NCBI GenBank assembly: GCA_035691305.1
Contig: DASSJF010000054.1
Span: forward strand, 1-48,893
Origin: a bacterium
GTDB taxonomy: Bacteria; Sysuimicrobiota; Sysuimicrobiia; Sysuimicrobiales; Segetimicrobiaceae
Reading direction: 5' to 3'
Length of the DNA stretch: 48,893 bases
The notes under the pieces were generated by a model. It had not been told where the DNA came from. It worked only from the letters and a program-made list of their open reading frames with translations, and ran no database searches. This document shows, piece by piece, positions 24,841 to 32,745 of the stretch. Position numbers and translations under genes: made by a program. How positions within the stretch are numbered: the stretch's first letter is position 1; each line of letters starts with the position of its first letter.

Positions 24841-26616
24841 GTGGCGACCAGGATGTCCACCGACCAGGAACAGGCGCTCGGCAACGCCGTTTCCGCGTCC
24901 AAACTGATGCAGTTCACACGCGGCGTGGCGAAATGGGTGCGGCTCTCCGGCAGCGAGGACGAGGCCAAGGCCTTCGATTATGTCCAGGAGACGCTGAGGG
25001 GCTTCGGCCTCGAGGTGCAGCGGCACGCCCACGACGCGCTCGTCTCCTGGCCGGGACCCGCGTCGCTCGAGATTCTCGGCCCGGACGGGGCGGCGGCCGG
25101 GCGGGTCGAGTGCATCACGCACTCCTTCGCGGCCTCGACGCCGCCCGAGGGTCTCGAGGGCGAGATCGTCGACGCGGGCCCGGGAGCCACCCCGTCCGCC
25201 CGCGGGAAGATCGCGCTCATCGACGGCCTCGCCATGCCGGTGAAGGCGCGCGCCGCCGAGGACGCCGGGACCGTCGCGGCCATCTTCATCAACCCCGCGC
25301 ACCTGCACGAGATGATCATCTCGAGCGTCTGGGGCGCCCCCACGCCCGAGACCCTCGGCGCCCTGCCGAAGCTCGTCGCCGTCTCCGTCAAGGAGTCCGA
25401 CGGCGCGGTCCTGCGCGCCCGCGCGCGCGAGGGCGGGCTCCGCGTCCGCATCCGCGCGGAGGTGGACACGCGGTGGCGCAAGACGCCGCTGCTGACCGCG
25501 GACCTGCCGGGCCGCGAGGACCGCTTCGTCCTGTTCAGCGGGCACATCGACTCGTGGCACTACGGCGCGATGGACAACGGCAGCGCCAACGCGGTGATGA
25601 TCGAGATGGCGCGCCTCCTCAGCAAGCGCCGCCGGCGCCTCCGGCGCGGGATCCGGTTCGCGTTTTGGTCCGGTCACTCGCACGGTCGCTACTCCGGCTC
25701 GACCTGGTACGCCGACACGCACTGGAACGAGCTCCACCGCCGCGCGGTCCTTCACCTCAACATCGACTCCCCCGGCGCGAAGGGCGCGACCGTCCTGAAC
25801 GAAGGGCTGACGATGGCGGAGACCTGGTCGCTCGCGGCCGACTGCGTGCGCCTGGTCGCCGACCAAGAGCTCGAGCGGCGCCGCGTCACGAGGATGGGCG
25901 ACCAGTCGTTCTGGGGGATCGGCCTGCCGTCGCTCTTCGTCGGCGTCTCCGAGCAGCCCGCCGGCGACTCCGCCGCGGGCGCCGCGATCGCGGCGCTGAG
26001 CGGCGGACACGTCTCAGGCGGACTCGGCTGGTGGTGGCACACGACGGAAGACACGATGGACAAGATCGACCGGGACAACCTTGCGCGCGACGCGCGGATC
26101 TACGCGAGGATCCTGTGGCGGTGGTGCACGGCGCCGGTCCTGCCGCTCGACTACCGCGCGACGGCCGCGGAGTTCAGGGAGACGCTGCGGGATATCCAGC
26201 GCGCCGCCGGCGGCGCCTTCGATCTCGGACCGGCCCTCGCGGCGGCCGACCGGTTCGCGGCCGCCGCGGAAGCGCTGCACACCAGGGCGGCGCCGCTCGC
26301 AGACGCGCTCGGACACGCTCGCGGCGCCCGCAGGCAGCGCGACGCGGCCGACGCAATCAACGCCGCCCTGATGCGCGCCGGGCGGGCGTTGATCCCGGTG
26401 GGCTACACGACAACCGGCCCGTTCGACCACGACCGGGCGCTCCCGGTCGCGCCGATTCCGTCGCTGCAGCCCGCGGCCCGGCTGGGACAATTGCCGCAGG
26501 ACGGCATGGAACGCCACGCCCTCGAGACCCGGCTCGTCCGCGACCGGAACAAGGTAACGCACGCGCTGGAAACCGCGGCCGAGGCGTTCGAAGAAGCCGC
26601 GGGCCGGACAGGCTAG
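24841..26616 (+). CDS. M28-family peptidase-like protein with altered metal site
   Basis: The 591-residue protein lacks a signal peptide and is probably cytoplasmic. GGGAGG lies 8 bases before the GTG. A PA-like insert (about 100-200) precedes the M28 core. Recognisable ligands are His235 (SGHIDSWH), Asp245 (GAMDNGSAN), Asp309 (LNIDS) and His400 (WWWHTTEDT). The catalytic and metal-binding Glu-Glu pair, normally in A-E-E-x-G-L-x-G-S, is replaced by G278-H-S-H-G-R before YSGS. His279 or His281 could take over metal binding, but the general base is missing. A helical C-terminal region (about 420-591) may mediate dimerisation. It follows the liv operon closely and is probably co-transcribed. Confidence 0.85.
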   Translation: MATRMSTDQEQALGNAVSASKLMQFTRGVAKWVRLSGSEDEAKAFDYVQETLRGFGLEVQRHAHDALVSWPGPASLEILGPDGAAAGRVECITHSFAASTPPEGLEGEIVDAGPGATPSARGKIALIDGLAMPVKARAAEDAGTVAAIFINPAHLHEMIISSVWGAPTPETLGALPKLVAVSVKESDGAVLRARAREGGLRVRIRAEVDTRWRKTPLLTADLPGREDRFVLFSGHIDSWHYGAMDNGSANAVMIEMARLLSKRRRRLRRGIRFAFWSGHSHGRYSGSTWYADTHWNELHRRAVLHLNIDSPGAKGATVLNEGLTMAETWSLAADCVRLVADQELERRRVTRMGDQSFWGIGLPSLFVGVSEQPAGDSAAGAAIAALSGGHVSGGLGWWWHTTEDTMDKIDRDNLARDARIYARILWRWCTAPVLPLDYRATAAEFRETLRDIQRAAGGAFDLGPALAAADRFAAAAEALHTRAAPLADALGHARGARRQRDAADAINAALMRAGRALIPVGYTTTGPFDHDRALPVAPIPSLQPAARLGQLPQDGMERHALETRLVRDRNKVTHALETAAEAFEEAAGRTG

Positions 26617-26668
26617 CGCGGCGGCGAATTCCACGCGGGCCCCCGCGGGTTACGCGCGGAGCCGATCT

Positions 26669-26683
26669 CCGGGAACGTCCCGG
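26669..26683. terminator. Small hairpin between convergent M28 and guaB genes
   Basis: CCGGGA and TCCCGG pair over an ACG loop. A second weak GC hairpin (CGCGG/CCGCG) lies about 30 bases to the left. The 77-base gap between the two stops makes a shared terminator plausible. Confidence 0.4.
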
Positions 26684-26693
26684 GGCCGCGGCG

Positions 26694-28133
26694 TCAGGAC
26701 AAGGTGTCGACGTCGTGCGGCATGCTCTCGCGCACGCCGGCGTCGGTCATGCGGATGAACTTGGCGTTGGCGCGCAGCTCCGCAAGCGTCGTGGCGCCGC
26801 AGTAGCTCATCCCTGACCGCAGGCCGCCGACGAGCTGCGCCAGCACGCCGGCCACCCTGCCGCGGTACGGGACGAGCGCCTCCACGCCCTCCGGCACGAT
26901 CTCGGAGAGCAGGTCGTCCTCCTGCGGCATATCCCGCCGCTCCGCGGACGCCCACAGACTCGCCATGCCCCGGTACAGCTTGAACTGCCGGCCGTTGCGG
27001 CTGACGCTCGCGCCCGGGCTCTCCTCGGTGCCGGCGAGCAGGTTGCCGAGCATGACGGTCGCGGCGCCGCCGGCGAGGGCCTTCACGAGGTCGCCCGATC
27101 CGCGGATCCCCCCGTCGCCGATCACGGGCACGCCGGAGCCGGCCGCGGCCCGCGCGCACTCGAGGATCGCGGTGAGCTGCGGCACGCCCGAGCCCGTGAC
27201 GATCCGCGTCGTGCAGGTCGAGCCGGGCCCGACGCCGACCTTCACGCCATCCACGCCGCGCGCGATCAGGTCGCGCGTGCCCTCCGCGGTGGCGACGTTG
27301 CCGGCGATCAGCGGCACTTTGCCGCAGCGCCCGCGCACCGCGTCGATCGTCGCGAACGAGAGGTCCGAGTGCCCGTGGGCGATGTCGATCACCAGCACGT
27401 CCACTTCCGCGGCCACGAGCGCCTCGGCGCGCTCGAGGTAGTCGCCGCGCACGCCGATCGCCGCCCCGACCTGGAGGCGTCCCCGCGCGTCCTTCGTCGC
27501 CTGCGGGTGGCGCTGGCGGCTCTGGATGTCGCGGCTCGTGATCAGGCCGACGAGCCGGCCGCCTTGATCGACGAGCGGCAGCTTCTCGATCCGGTGGCGG
27601 TGCAGGATCTGCTTCGCCTCTTCCACCGGCGTGCCGGCGGGTGCGGTGATCAGGCGCTCGCGCGGTGTCATCACCGTGGTGATCGGCCGATCCGCGGCTC
27701 CCGCCTCGAAGAGAACGTCCCGCGCGGTCACGATACCGAGCAGCCGCCGCTCCGGGTCGATCACAAGGATCCCGGCGGAGCCGTGCTCGTCCATGAAGGC
27801 CGCGGCTTGGCCCACGGTGCCGTCCGGCGGCAGCGTGTAGGGCGCGTCGATCACGACGCTCTCGGCGCGTTTCACCCGCCGCACCTCGGCAACGTGCTCT
27901 TCGATCGGCAGGAATCGGTGGATAATGCCGATGCCGCCTTCCCGCGCCATCGCGATCGCCATCGCGCCTTCCGTCACCGTATCCATGCTGGCGCTCACGA
28001 TGGGGATGGCGAGATCGAGGCCGCGACAGAGCGGCGTGCGGGTACCGATCTGCCGGCGCGTGCTCACCGCGGAGCGACGCGGCACCAGCAGGACGTCGTC
28101 GAAGGTCAGGCCGATCTCGAACGGCTCGGTCAT
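26694..28133 (-). CDS. guaB: Inosine-5'-monophosphate dehydrogenase
   Basis: The ATG at 28133 is chosen because GAGGAGG lies 3-4 bases upstream; an in-frame start 24 bases earlier has none. The 479-residue enzyme oxidises IMP to XMP with NAD+, the committed step to GMP. Features are [11 protein letters not shown] at the N-terminus, two CBS domains (about 90-205), the catalytic loop GPGSTCTTR with Cys307, the phosphate-binding [10 protein letters not shown] and a late flap with YRGRV. The catalytic loop has Thr where Ile is common (GPGSIC). It diverges from the MFS gene with 57 bases between starts. Confidence 0.96.
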   Translation of the reverse strand: MTEPFEIGLTFDDVLLVPRRSAVSTRRQIGTRTPLCRGLDLAIPIVSASMDTVTEGAMAIAMAREGGIGIIHRFLPIEEHVAEVRRVKRAESVVIDAPYTLPPDGTVGQAAAFMDEHGSAGILVIDPERRLLGIVTARDVLFEAGAADRPITTVMTPRERLITAPAGTPVEEAKQILHRHRIEKLPLVDQGGRLVGLITSRDIQSRQRHPQATKDARGRLQVGAAIGVRGDYLERAEALVAAEVDVLVIDIAHGHSDLSFATIDAVRGRCGKVPLIAGNVATAEGTRDLIARGVDGVKVGVGPGSTCTTRIVTGSGVPQLTAILECARAAAGSGVPVIGDGGIRGSGDLVKALAGGAATVMLGNLLAGTEESPGASVSRNGRQFKLYRGMASLWASAERRDMPQEDDLLSEIVPEGVEALVPYRGRVAGVLAQLVGGLRSGMSYCGATTLAELRANAKFIRMTDAGVRESMPHDVDTLS

Positions 28134-28176
28134 ACGCCTCCTCGCAGGTCCGGGCAACGATCCGGGCCCTCGGTGC

Positions 28177-28182
28177 TATTAT
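28177..28182 (+). promoter_or_regulatory. -10-like box directly upstream of the MFS exporter start
   Basis: TATTAT ends eight bases before the ATG at 28191. AGGAGG lies between them but only two bases from that ATG. The arrangement fits either a leaderless start at 28191 or a Shine-Dalgarno used by the ATG at 28209. No -35 is obvious. Confidence 0.35.
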
Positions 28183-28190
28183 AGGAGGAA

Positions 28191-29546
28191 ATGAGGGGCG
28201 GTTCGTTCATGTCATCGCGGTACCACGCCTATCCGCCGCCGCCCGGCGGACGGCGCAACGTGTTTGCCGCGCTCCGCCACCGCAATTTCCGCCTGTTCTT
28301 CGTCGGACAATTCATCTCGCTGATCGGCACGTGGATGCAGCGGATCGCCCAATCGTGGCTGGTCCTCAACCTCACCCACTCGCCGCTCCTGCTCGGCGTC
28401 GTCGGCGCCCTGCAGTGGCTGCCGGTGCTCTTCTTCTCGCTCGTCGGCGGCGTCATCGCCGACCGGGTCAGCAAACGCTCGCTGCTCGTCGTCACGCAGT
28501 CGGCCCAGATGATCCAGGCGTTCGTGCTCGGCGGGTTGGTGCTGACCGGCACGATCCAGTACTGGCATGTCGTGGTGCTGGCGTGCGCGCTCGGCTTCAC
28601 CTCGGCGTTCGACATCCCCACGCGGCAGTCGTTCGTCTTCGAGATGGTCGAGGGCGTGGACACGATGAACGCCGTGGCCATGAACTCGACGATCTTCAAC
28701 GGCGCCCGGCTGTTCGGGCCCGCGATCGCCGGCATCGCCATCGGCACCCTCGGGATGGGCTGGGCGTTCATCGCCAACGGAGTCAGCTTCATCGCGGTGA
28801 TCGTGGCCCTGCTGATGATGGTCGTCCGGCCGGTCGAGCCCATCACCAGCGGCGGCATGATCGACCACCTGCGGGAAGGCATCGCCTACGTTCGGCGAAC
28901 GCCCGCCGCCCTGCAGGTCGTGACGCTTGTCGCCACGATGAGCGTGTTTGCGATGAACTTCAACATCCTCGTGCCGGTGCTGGCGAAGGACGTGCTCCAT
29001 CAGGAGGCGGCCGGCTTCGGCTTTCTGATGTCGGCCCAGGGGATCGGCGCGCTCGTCGGCGCGCTGTGGATCGCGTCGGTGAGCCACCTCGGACCGCGCC
29101 CGTCGATCATGCTCAGCGGCGCGGCGGTGCTCGCCCTCGCCATGATGGCGACCGCGGAGGCGCGCCACTTCGCCGCGGCGGCGGTGCTCCTCGCCGTCGC
29201 CGGCGGGGCGATGGTCACGTTCACGGCGACGGCCAACACGAGCCTCCAGGTCACGGCGCCCGACCAGCTGCGGGGTCGCGTGATGGCGATGTACGCGATC
29301 GTCATGGGCGGGATGACGCCGGCCGGCGCGCTGGTCTCAGGCGCGCTTGCGCAGTTCCTGGGCGCCTCGGGAGCCTTCGGCATCGGAGGGTTCGTCGGCA
29401 TGCTCTCCGTATTGTCGATCTGGCGCTGGCGCGCGGCCTCGAGGCTCGCGGCGGAGCCGATCGCGGGCGCCTCGGAGGGCCGCGAGGACCGCAGGCCCTC
29501 GCTCGCGGAAGACAATTTCAGGCCGGCGCCGGCCGACGAAGAGTAG
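28191..29546 (+). CDS. MFS exporter, EntS/MFS_3 type
   Basis: The 451-residue protein begins with a cytosolic Arg/Pro-rich stretch. It then carries the EntS-like N-terminal motif FRLFFVGQFISLIGTWMQRI and AQSWLVLNLT. Loop motifs GGVIADRVSKRSLL and FDIPTRQSFVFEMVEG, together with DQLRGRVMAMYAIVMGGMTP in the C-half, are diagnostic of this group. Members export siderophores or drugs. The last 45 residues are hydrophilic and acidic-basic mixed, outside the transporter. It lies 27 bases before the nitrile hydratase alpha gene on the same strand and may share its transcript. Confidence 0.87.
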   Translation: MRGGSFMSSRYHAYPPPPGGRRNVFAALRHRNFRLFFVGQFISLIGTWMQRIAQSWLVLNLTHSPLLLGVVGALQWLPVLFFSLVGGVIADRVSKRSLLVVTQSAQMIQAFVLGGLVLTGTIQYWHVVVLACALGFTSAFDIPTRQSFVFEMVEGVDTMNAVAMNSTIFNGARLFGPAIAGIAIGTLGMGWAFIANGVSFIAVIVALLMMVVRPVEPITSGGMIDHLREGIAYVRRTPAALQVVTLVATMSVFAMNFNILVPVLAKDVLHQEAAGFGFLMSAQGIGALVGALWIASVSHLGPRPSIMLSGAAVLALAMMATAEARHFAAAAVLLAVAGGAMVTFTATANTSLQVTAPDQLRGRVMAMYAIVMGGMTPAGALVSGALAQFLGASGAFGIGGFVGMLSVLSIWRWRAASRLAAEPIAGASEGREDRRPSLAEDNFRPAPADEE

Positions 29547-29573
29547 CCCGGCGGCGTTCACACAGGAGGCCGC

Positions 29574-30224
29574 ATGGACCACGATCACCACGATCACGAG
29601 CACCACGACCACGGCCACGCCCACCAGGCTGTGCCGTCGGACCTCGCGCTGCGGGTGAAGGCCCTCGAGTCGCTCCTGGTCGAGAAAGGCCTGGTCGATC
29701 CCGCGGCCCTCGACGAGATCGTCGATACGTACGAGCGCAAGATCGGTCCGCGCAACGGCGCCCGGGTGGTGGCGCGCGCGTGGGTGGACCCGGCCTACCG
29801 GCAGCGGCTCCTCGCGGACGCCCCCGCCGCTATTGCCGAGATGGGCTTCAGTCCGGGGCAGGGCGAAGACATGGTCGTCGTCGAGAACACGCCCACGGTC
29901 CACAACCTGATCGTGTGCACGCTGTGTTCCTGCTACCCGTGGCCGCTCCTCGGCCTCCCGCCGGTATGGTACAAGTCGGCCCCCTACCGGTCGCGCGCCG
30001 TGATCGACCCGCGGGGCGTGCTGCGCGAGTTTGGCCTGGAACTGGCCGACGACGTGGAGATCCGGGTGTGGGACAGCACCGCCGAGATCCGCTACATCGT
30101 TCTGCCGGAACGGCCGGCCGGCAGTGACCGCCTCGGCGAGGACGAGCTGGCGGCCCTCGTGACGCGCGACGCCATGGTCGGCACGGCCAAGGTCATGCCG
30201 CCCTCCACGGAGGCGGCACGGTGA
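29574..30224 (+). CDS. nthA: Cobalt-type nitrile hydratase alpha subunit with His-rich N-terminus
   Basis: The 216-residue subunit has the metal-binding claw V-C115-T-L-C118-S119-C120-Y-P-W-P. In this family Thr between the first two Cys marks the cobalt form, and Cys118 and Cys120 are oxidised in the active enzyme. The following [19 protein letters not shown] and [17 protein letters not shown] are conserved. The first 17 residues contain nine His interleaved with Asp and Glu, an extension not part of the core fold and likely to bind cobalt or nickel. GGAGG lies 5 bases before the ATG. The enzyme hydrates nitriles to amides with the beta subunit. The stop overlaps nthB (GTGA). Confidence 0.95.
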   Translation: MDHDHHDHEHHDHGHAHQAVPSDLALRVKALESLLVEKGLVDPAALDEIVDTYERKIGPRNGARVVARAWVDPAYRQRLLADAPAAIAEMGFSPGQGEDMVVVENTPTVHNLIVCTLCSCYPWPLLGLPPVWYKSAPYRSRAVIDPRGVLREFGLELADDVEIRVWDSTAEIRYIVLPERPAGSDRLGEDELAALVTRDAMVGTAKVMPPSTEAAR

Positions 30225-30880
30225 ACGGCGTGCACGATATGGGCGGGACGCACGGCATGGGGCGGATCGACCGGGAAGCGCACGAACCGGTGTTTCACGC
30301 CGCGTGGGAGGGCCGGGTGCGCGCCATGTACACGGCCATGTCGGCATGGCGAACCTGGAACCTCGACGCCTTTCGCCACGCGATCGAGCGGATTGCGCCG
30401 GCGCGGTACCTCGCCATGACCTATTACGAAAAATGGTTTACCGGGCTCGTCGATCTGATCGTCCAGGCCGGCCTGGCCACGCAGGGGGAAATCGAATCCG
30501 GACGGGCCGCCGCCGGGCCCTCGAAGGTCACACCCGCGCTCACGCGGCAGCGCGCCGCGGAGGCGTCGCTGAGGCGTCCCCATGTCCGGCGTGATACAGG
30601 GGCACCCGCGCGGTTTCGGGCCGGGCAGCCGGTCCGCGCGCGCAACATCCACCCGACGGGACACACGCGCCTGCCGCGTTACGTTCGCGGCAGGTCCGGC
30701 ACCGTCGAACGCGATCGCGGCGTCTACGTCTTCCCGGACACCAACGCGCACTTTCTCGGCGAAAAGCCGCAGCATTTGTACTCCGTCCGCTTCGCGGCGC
30801 GCGAGTTGTGGGGCGGCCAGGCGGCCGCGCACGACGCCGTCTACCTCGACATGTGGGACGATTATCTTGAACCCGCCTGA
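30221..30880 (+). CDS. nthB: Nitrile hydratase beta subunit
   Basis: The 219-residue subunit starts at a GTG overlapping the alpha stop. It opens with the family signature [16 protein letters not shown], then [15 protein letters not shown] and [10 protein letters not shown]. The C-terminal SH3-like barrel carries [20 protein letters not shown] and [14 protein letters not shown]. It forms the alpha-beta active-site interface. The stop overlaps the start of the accessory gene. Confidence 0.95.
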   Translation: MNGVHDMGGTHGMGRIDREAHEPVFHAAWEGRVRAMYTAMSAWRTWNLDAFRHAIERIAPARYLAMTYYEKWFTGLVDLIVQAGLATQGEIESGRAAAGPSKVTPALTRQRAAEASLRRPHVRRDTGAPARFRAGQPVRARNIHPTGHTRLPRYVRGRSGTVERDRGVYVFPDTNAHFLGEKPQHLYSVRFAARELWGGQAAAHDAVYLDMWDDYLEPA

Positions 30881-31265
30881 GCCGGGCCCCAAGATCGCCG
30901 CCCCGGCCGATCGCACGGCCGCGCTGCCGTCGCTTCCGCGGGACGCGGGCGGCCCGGTGTTCGCGGAGCCATGGCAGGCGCAGGCGTTCGCGCTCGCCGT
31001 CAGGCTCTCCGAGCAGGGGTATTTCACGTGGCCGGAGTGGTCCGTGGCGCTGGCGGCCGAGCTGAAGGCTGCCGCCGACCGCGGCGAACCGGACGACGGT
31101 TCGCGTTATTACAGCCACTGGCTCACGGCGCTCGAGCGGCTCGCCGCGTCGAAGGGTCTGACGGATCCGCGGGCGATGCGCACGCGCAAAGAAGCCTGGG
31201 CGGAGGCCTACCGCCGTACGCCGCACGGCAAACCCGTCGAACTGCGCCCGGCCGACCGCCGCTAG
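30867..31265 (+). CDS. Nitrile hydratase accessory (metal-insertion) protein
   Basis: The 132-residue protein matches the nitrile hydratase accessory family through VFAEPWQAQAFALAVRLSEQ, FTWPEWSVALAAEL, YYSHWLTALERL and AYRRTPHGKPVELRP. It resembles the N-terminal half of the beta subunit and, by family knowledge, carries the alpha subunit for cobalt insertion and cysteine oxidation. A TTG at 30867 is taken as start; it overlaps the nthB stop, with no better in-frame start nearby. This completes an alpha-beta-activator operon. Confidence 0.85.
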   Translation: MNPPEPGPKIAAPADRTAALPSLPRDAGGPVFAEPWQAQAFALAVRLSEQGYFTWPEWSVALAAELKAAADRGEPDDGSRYYSHWLTALERLAASKGLTDPRAMRTRKEAWAEAYRRTPHGKPVELRPADRR

Positions 31266-31329
31266 ATAGCGCGCGTCGCTCTCAAGCAGCCCCGTTTGTC
31301 GTCGAGGGCGGGCGTCTCGACCGCGATCC

Positions 31330-31341
31330 GAAAATATTTTC
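31330..31341. promoter_or_regulatory. AT-rich palindrome before the RND efflux operon
   Basis: GAAAATATTTTC is a perfect 12-base palindrome in otherwise very GC-rich DNA. It lies 58 bases before the adaptor gene and 64 after the accessory gene stop. It may be an operator of a repressor controlling the pump, or an AT-rich promoter element. No regulator gene is adjacent. Confidence 0.4.
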
Positions 31342-31399
31342 AACGCCCGCACCGATGCCTTGGTAGACTGTTGCTATTACGCGGCGGGAGGCAGCGCAG

Positions 31400-32731
31400 A
31401 TGCGCCTTCGGATCGTGCCCGGCACTGTGGGCCGGTGGATCAGCCGGGCCGGGCTGCTGGTGCTGGTCGGCGTTCTCGCCGGGTGCGGCGCGCGCGCGCA
31501 GCGGCAGAGCCCGGCGAGCGCGGCGTCGCCGCCGCCCGCGGTCGTCGTCACCGGCGCGATCCAGGCCACCGTCCCCGTCTACGAAGAGGTCGTCGCGCAA
31601 ACCGTGGCCGTCCAGACGGTGGCGCTGCGCGCGCAGATCGCGGGCACGCTCGAGCAGGTGCTGTTCAGAGAAGGCACCGAGGTCAGGCGCGGGCAGACCG
31701 TCTTCGTGGTCGACCAGCGGCCGTACATGGCGGCACTGCAGTCCGCGAGGGCGCAGCTCGCCACCGCGCGCGCGAACCTCAATCAGGCGCGCGAGCAGGT
31801 CCAGCTGAAACAGGCCCAGGCGCAGCTCGCGGCGCTCCAGGCGACGCTCGCCAACACGCAGGTCCAGGTGAAGCGCGACCAATATCTCGTCGCCCAGCAC
31901 GCGATCGCCCAACAGCAGCTCGACGACGACGAGACGGCGATGAAGGCCGCCGCCGCGAACGTGGAAGCGCAGCAGGCGGTGGTCAAGAACACCGCGCTCT
32001 CGACCCAGACCGGCATCGAGCAGGCGCGGGCGGCCGTACAGCAGGCCGACGCCGCGGTCACCCAGGCGCAGCTCAACCTCGCGTACACGACCGTCCAGGC
32101 GCCCGTCGGCGGGATCATCAGCCTCCTCACCGTCGACCAGGGCAACCTCGTCGCGGTGAACCAGCAGCTCGCGACGCTCACGGCTGTGGACCCGATTATC
32201 GCGCAGATGTCGATCAGCGAGGTCACGTTCCTGAAGCTGGCGCGGGAGGCCGGGACCGCGACGGGACAACTCGGGCAGGCCGTGCCTGCCGCCCTCGCGT
32301 TCCAGCTGGTCCTGCCGGACGGCACCGTCTACGGCCACCCCGGCGTCTTCCGCGCCGTCAACAACTCCGCCAACCCGCAGTCGGGCACCATTCTGGTCCA
32401 GGCGACGTTCCCAAACCCCGAACGCCTGCTCCGCGCCGGAATGTACGCGCGCGTGCGCGTGCGTACCCAGGACCGCCCCCGCACCGTGCTGGTGCCGCAG
32501 AGCGCGGTGCAGGTCGTGCAGGGAACGCGCACCGTCTACGTCGTGGGATCCGACAATTCGGTCGCGCTGCGGACGATCACGGACGGCGGCCCCTACGGCC
32601 CGTTCTTCGTCGTGCTCAGCGGCGTCCAGGCGGGCGAGCGCGTGATCGTCGAAGGCGTCCAAAAGATCCGGCCGGGCGCCAGGGTCTCTCCCACCGTCCG
32701 GCCCGCGCCGCCGCTCCCCGCCGGGTCCTGA
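31400..32731 (+). CDS. RND efflux periplasmic adaptor lipoprotein (AcrA/MexA type)
   Basis: The 443-residue protein has a lipoprotein signal with lipobox L26-A-G-C29. It shows the adaptor order of beta-barrel/lipoyl halves around a long coiled-coil hairpin. The hairpin spans about 105-230 and is rich in Gln/Ala heptads ([20 protein letters not shown]). The lipoyl region [20 protein letters not shown] and [20 protein letters not shown] follow family form. It bridges the inner-membrane pump and an outer-membrane channel. GGGAGG lies 10 bases before the ATG. The pump gene starts 15 bases after its stop. Confidence 0.93.
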   Translation: MRLRIVPGTVGRWISRAGLLVLVGVLAGCGARAQRQSPASAASPPPAVVVTGAIQATVPVYEEVVAQTVAVQTVALRAQIAGTLEQVLFREGTEVRRGQTVFVVDQRPYMAALQSARAQLATARANLNQAREQVQLKQAQAQLAALQATLANTQVQVKRDQYLVAQHAIAQQQLDDDETAMKAAAANVEAQQAVVKNTALSTQTGIEQARAAVQQADAAVTQAQLNLAYTTVQAPVGGIISLLTVDQGNLVAVNQQLATLTAVDPIIAQMSISEVTFLKLAREAGTATGQLGQAVPAALAFQLVLPDGTVYGHPGVFRAVNNSANPQSGTILVQATFPNPERLLRAGMYARVRVRTQDRPRTVLVPQSAVQVVQGTRTVYVVGSDNSVALRTITDGGPYGPFFVVLSGVQAGERVIVEGVQKIRPGARVSPTVRPAPPLPAGS

Positions 32732-32745
32732 ACCGCGCGCCGCCC

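Noticed and set aside
31360-32745. A long in-frame extension upstream of the RND pump gene
   Set aside because: The extension runs through the adaptor gene in another frame and encodes Arg/Gly-rich sequence. Pump homology begins exactly at the ATG at 32746.
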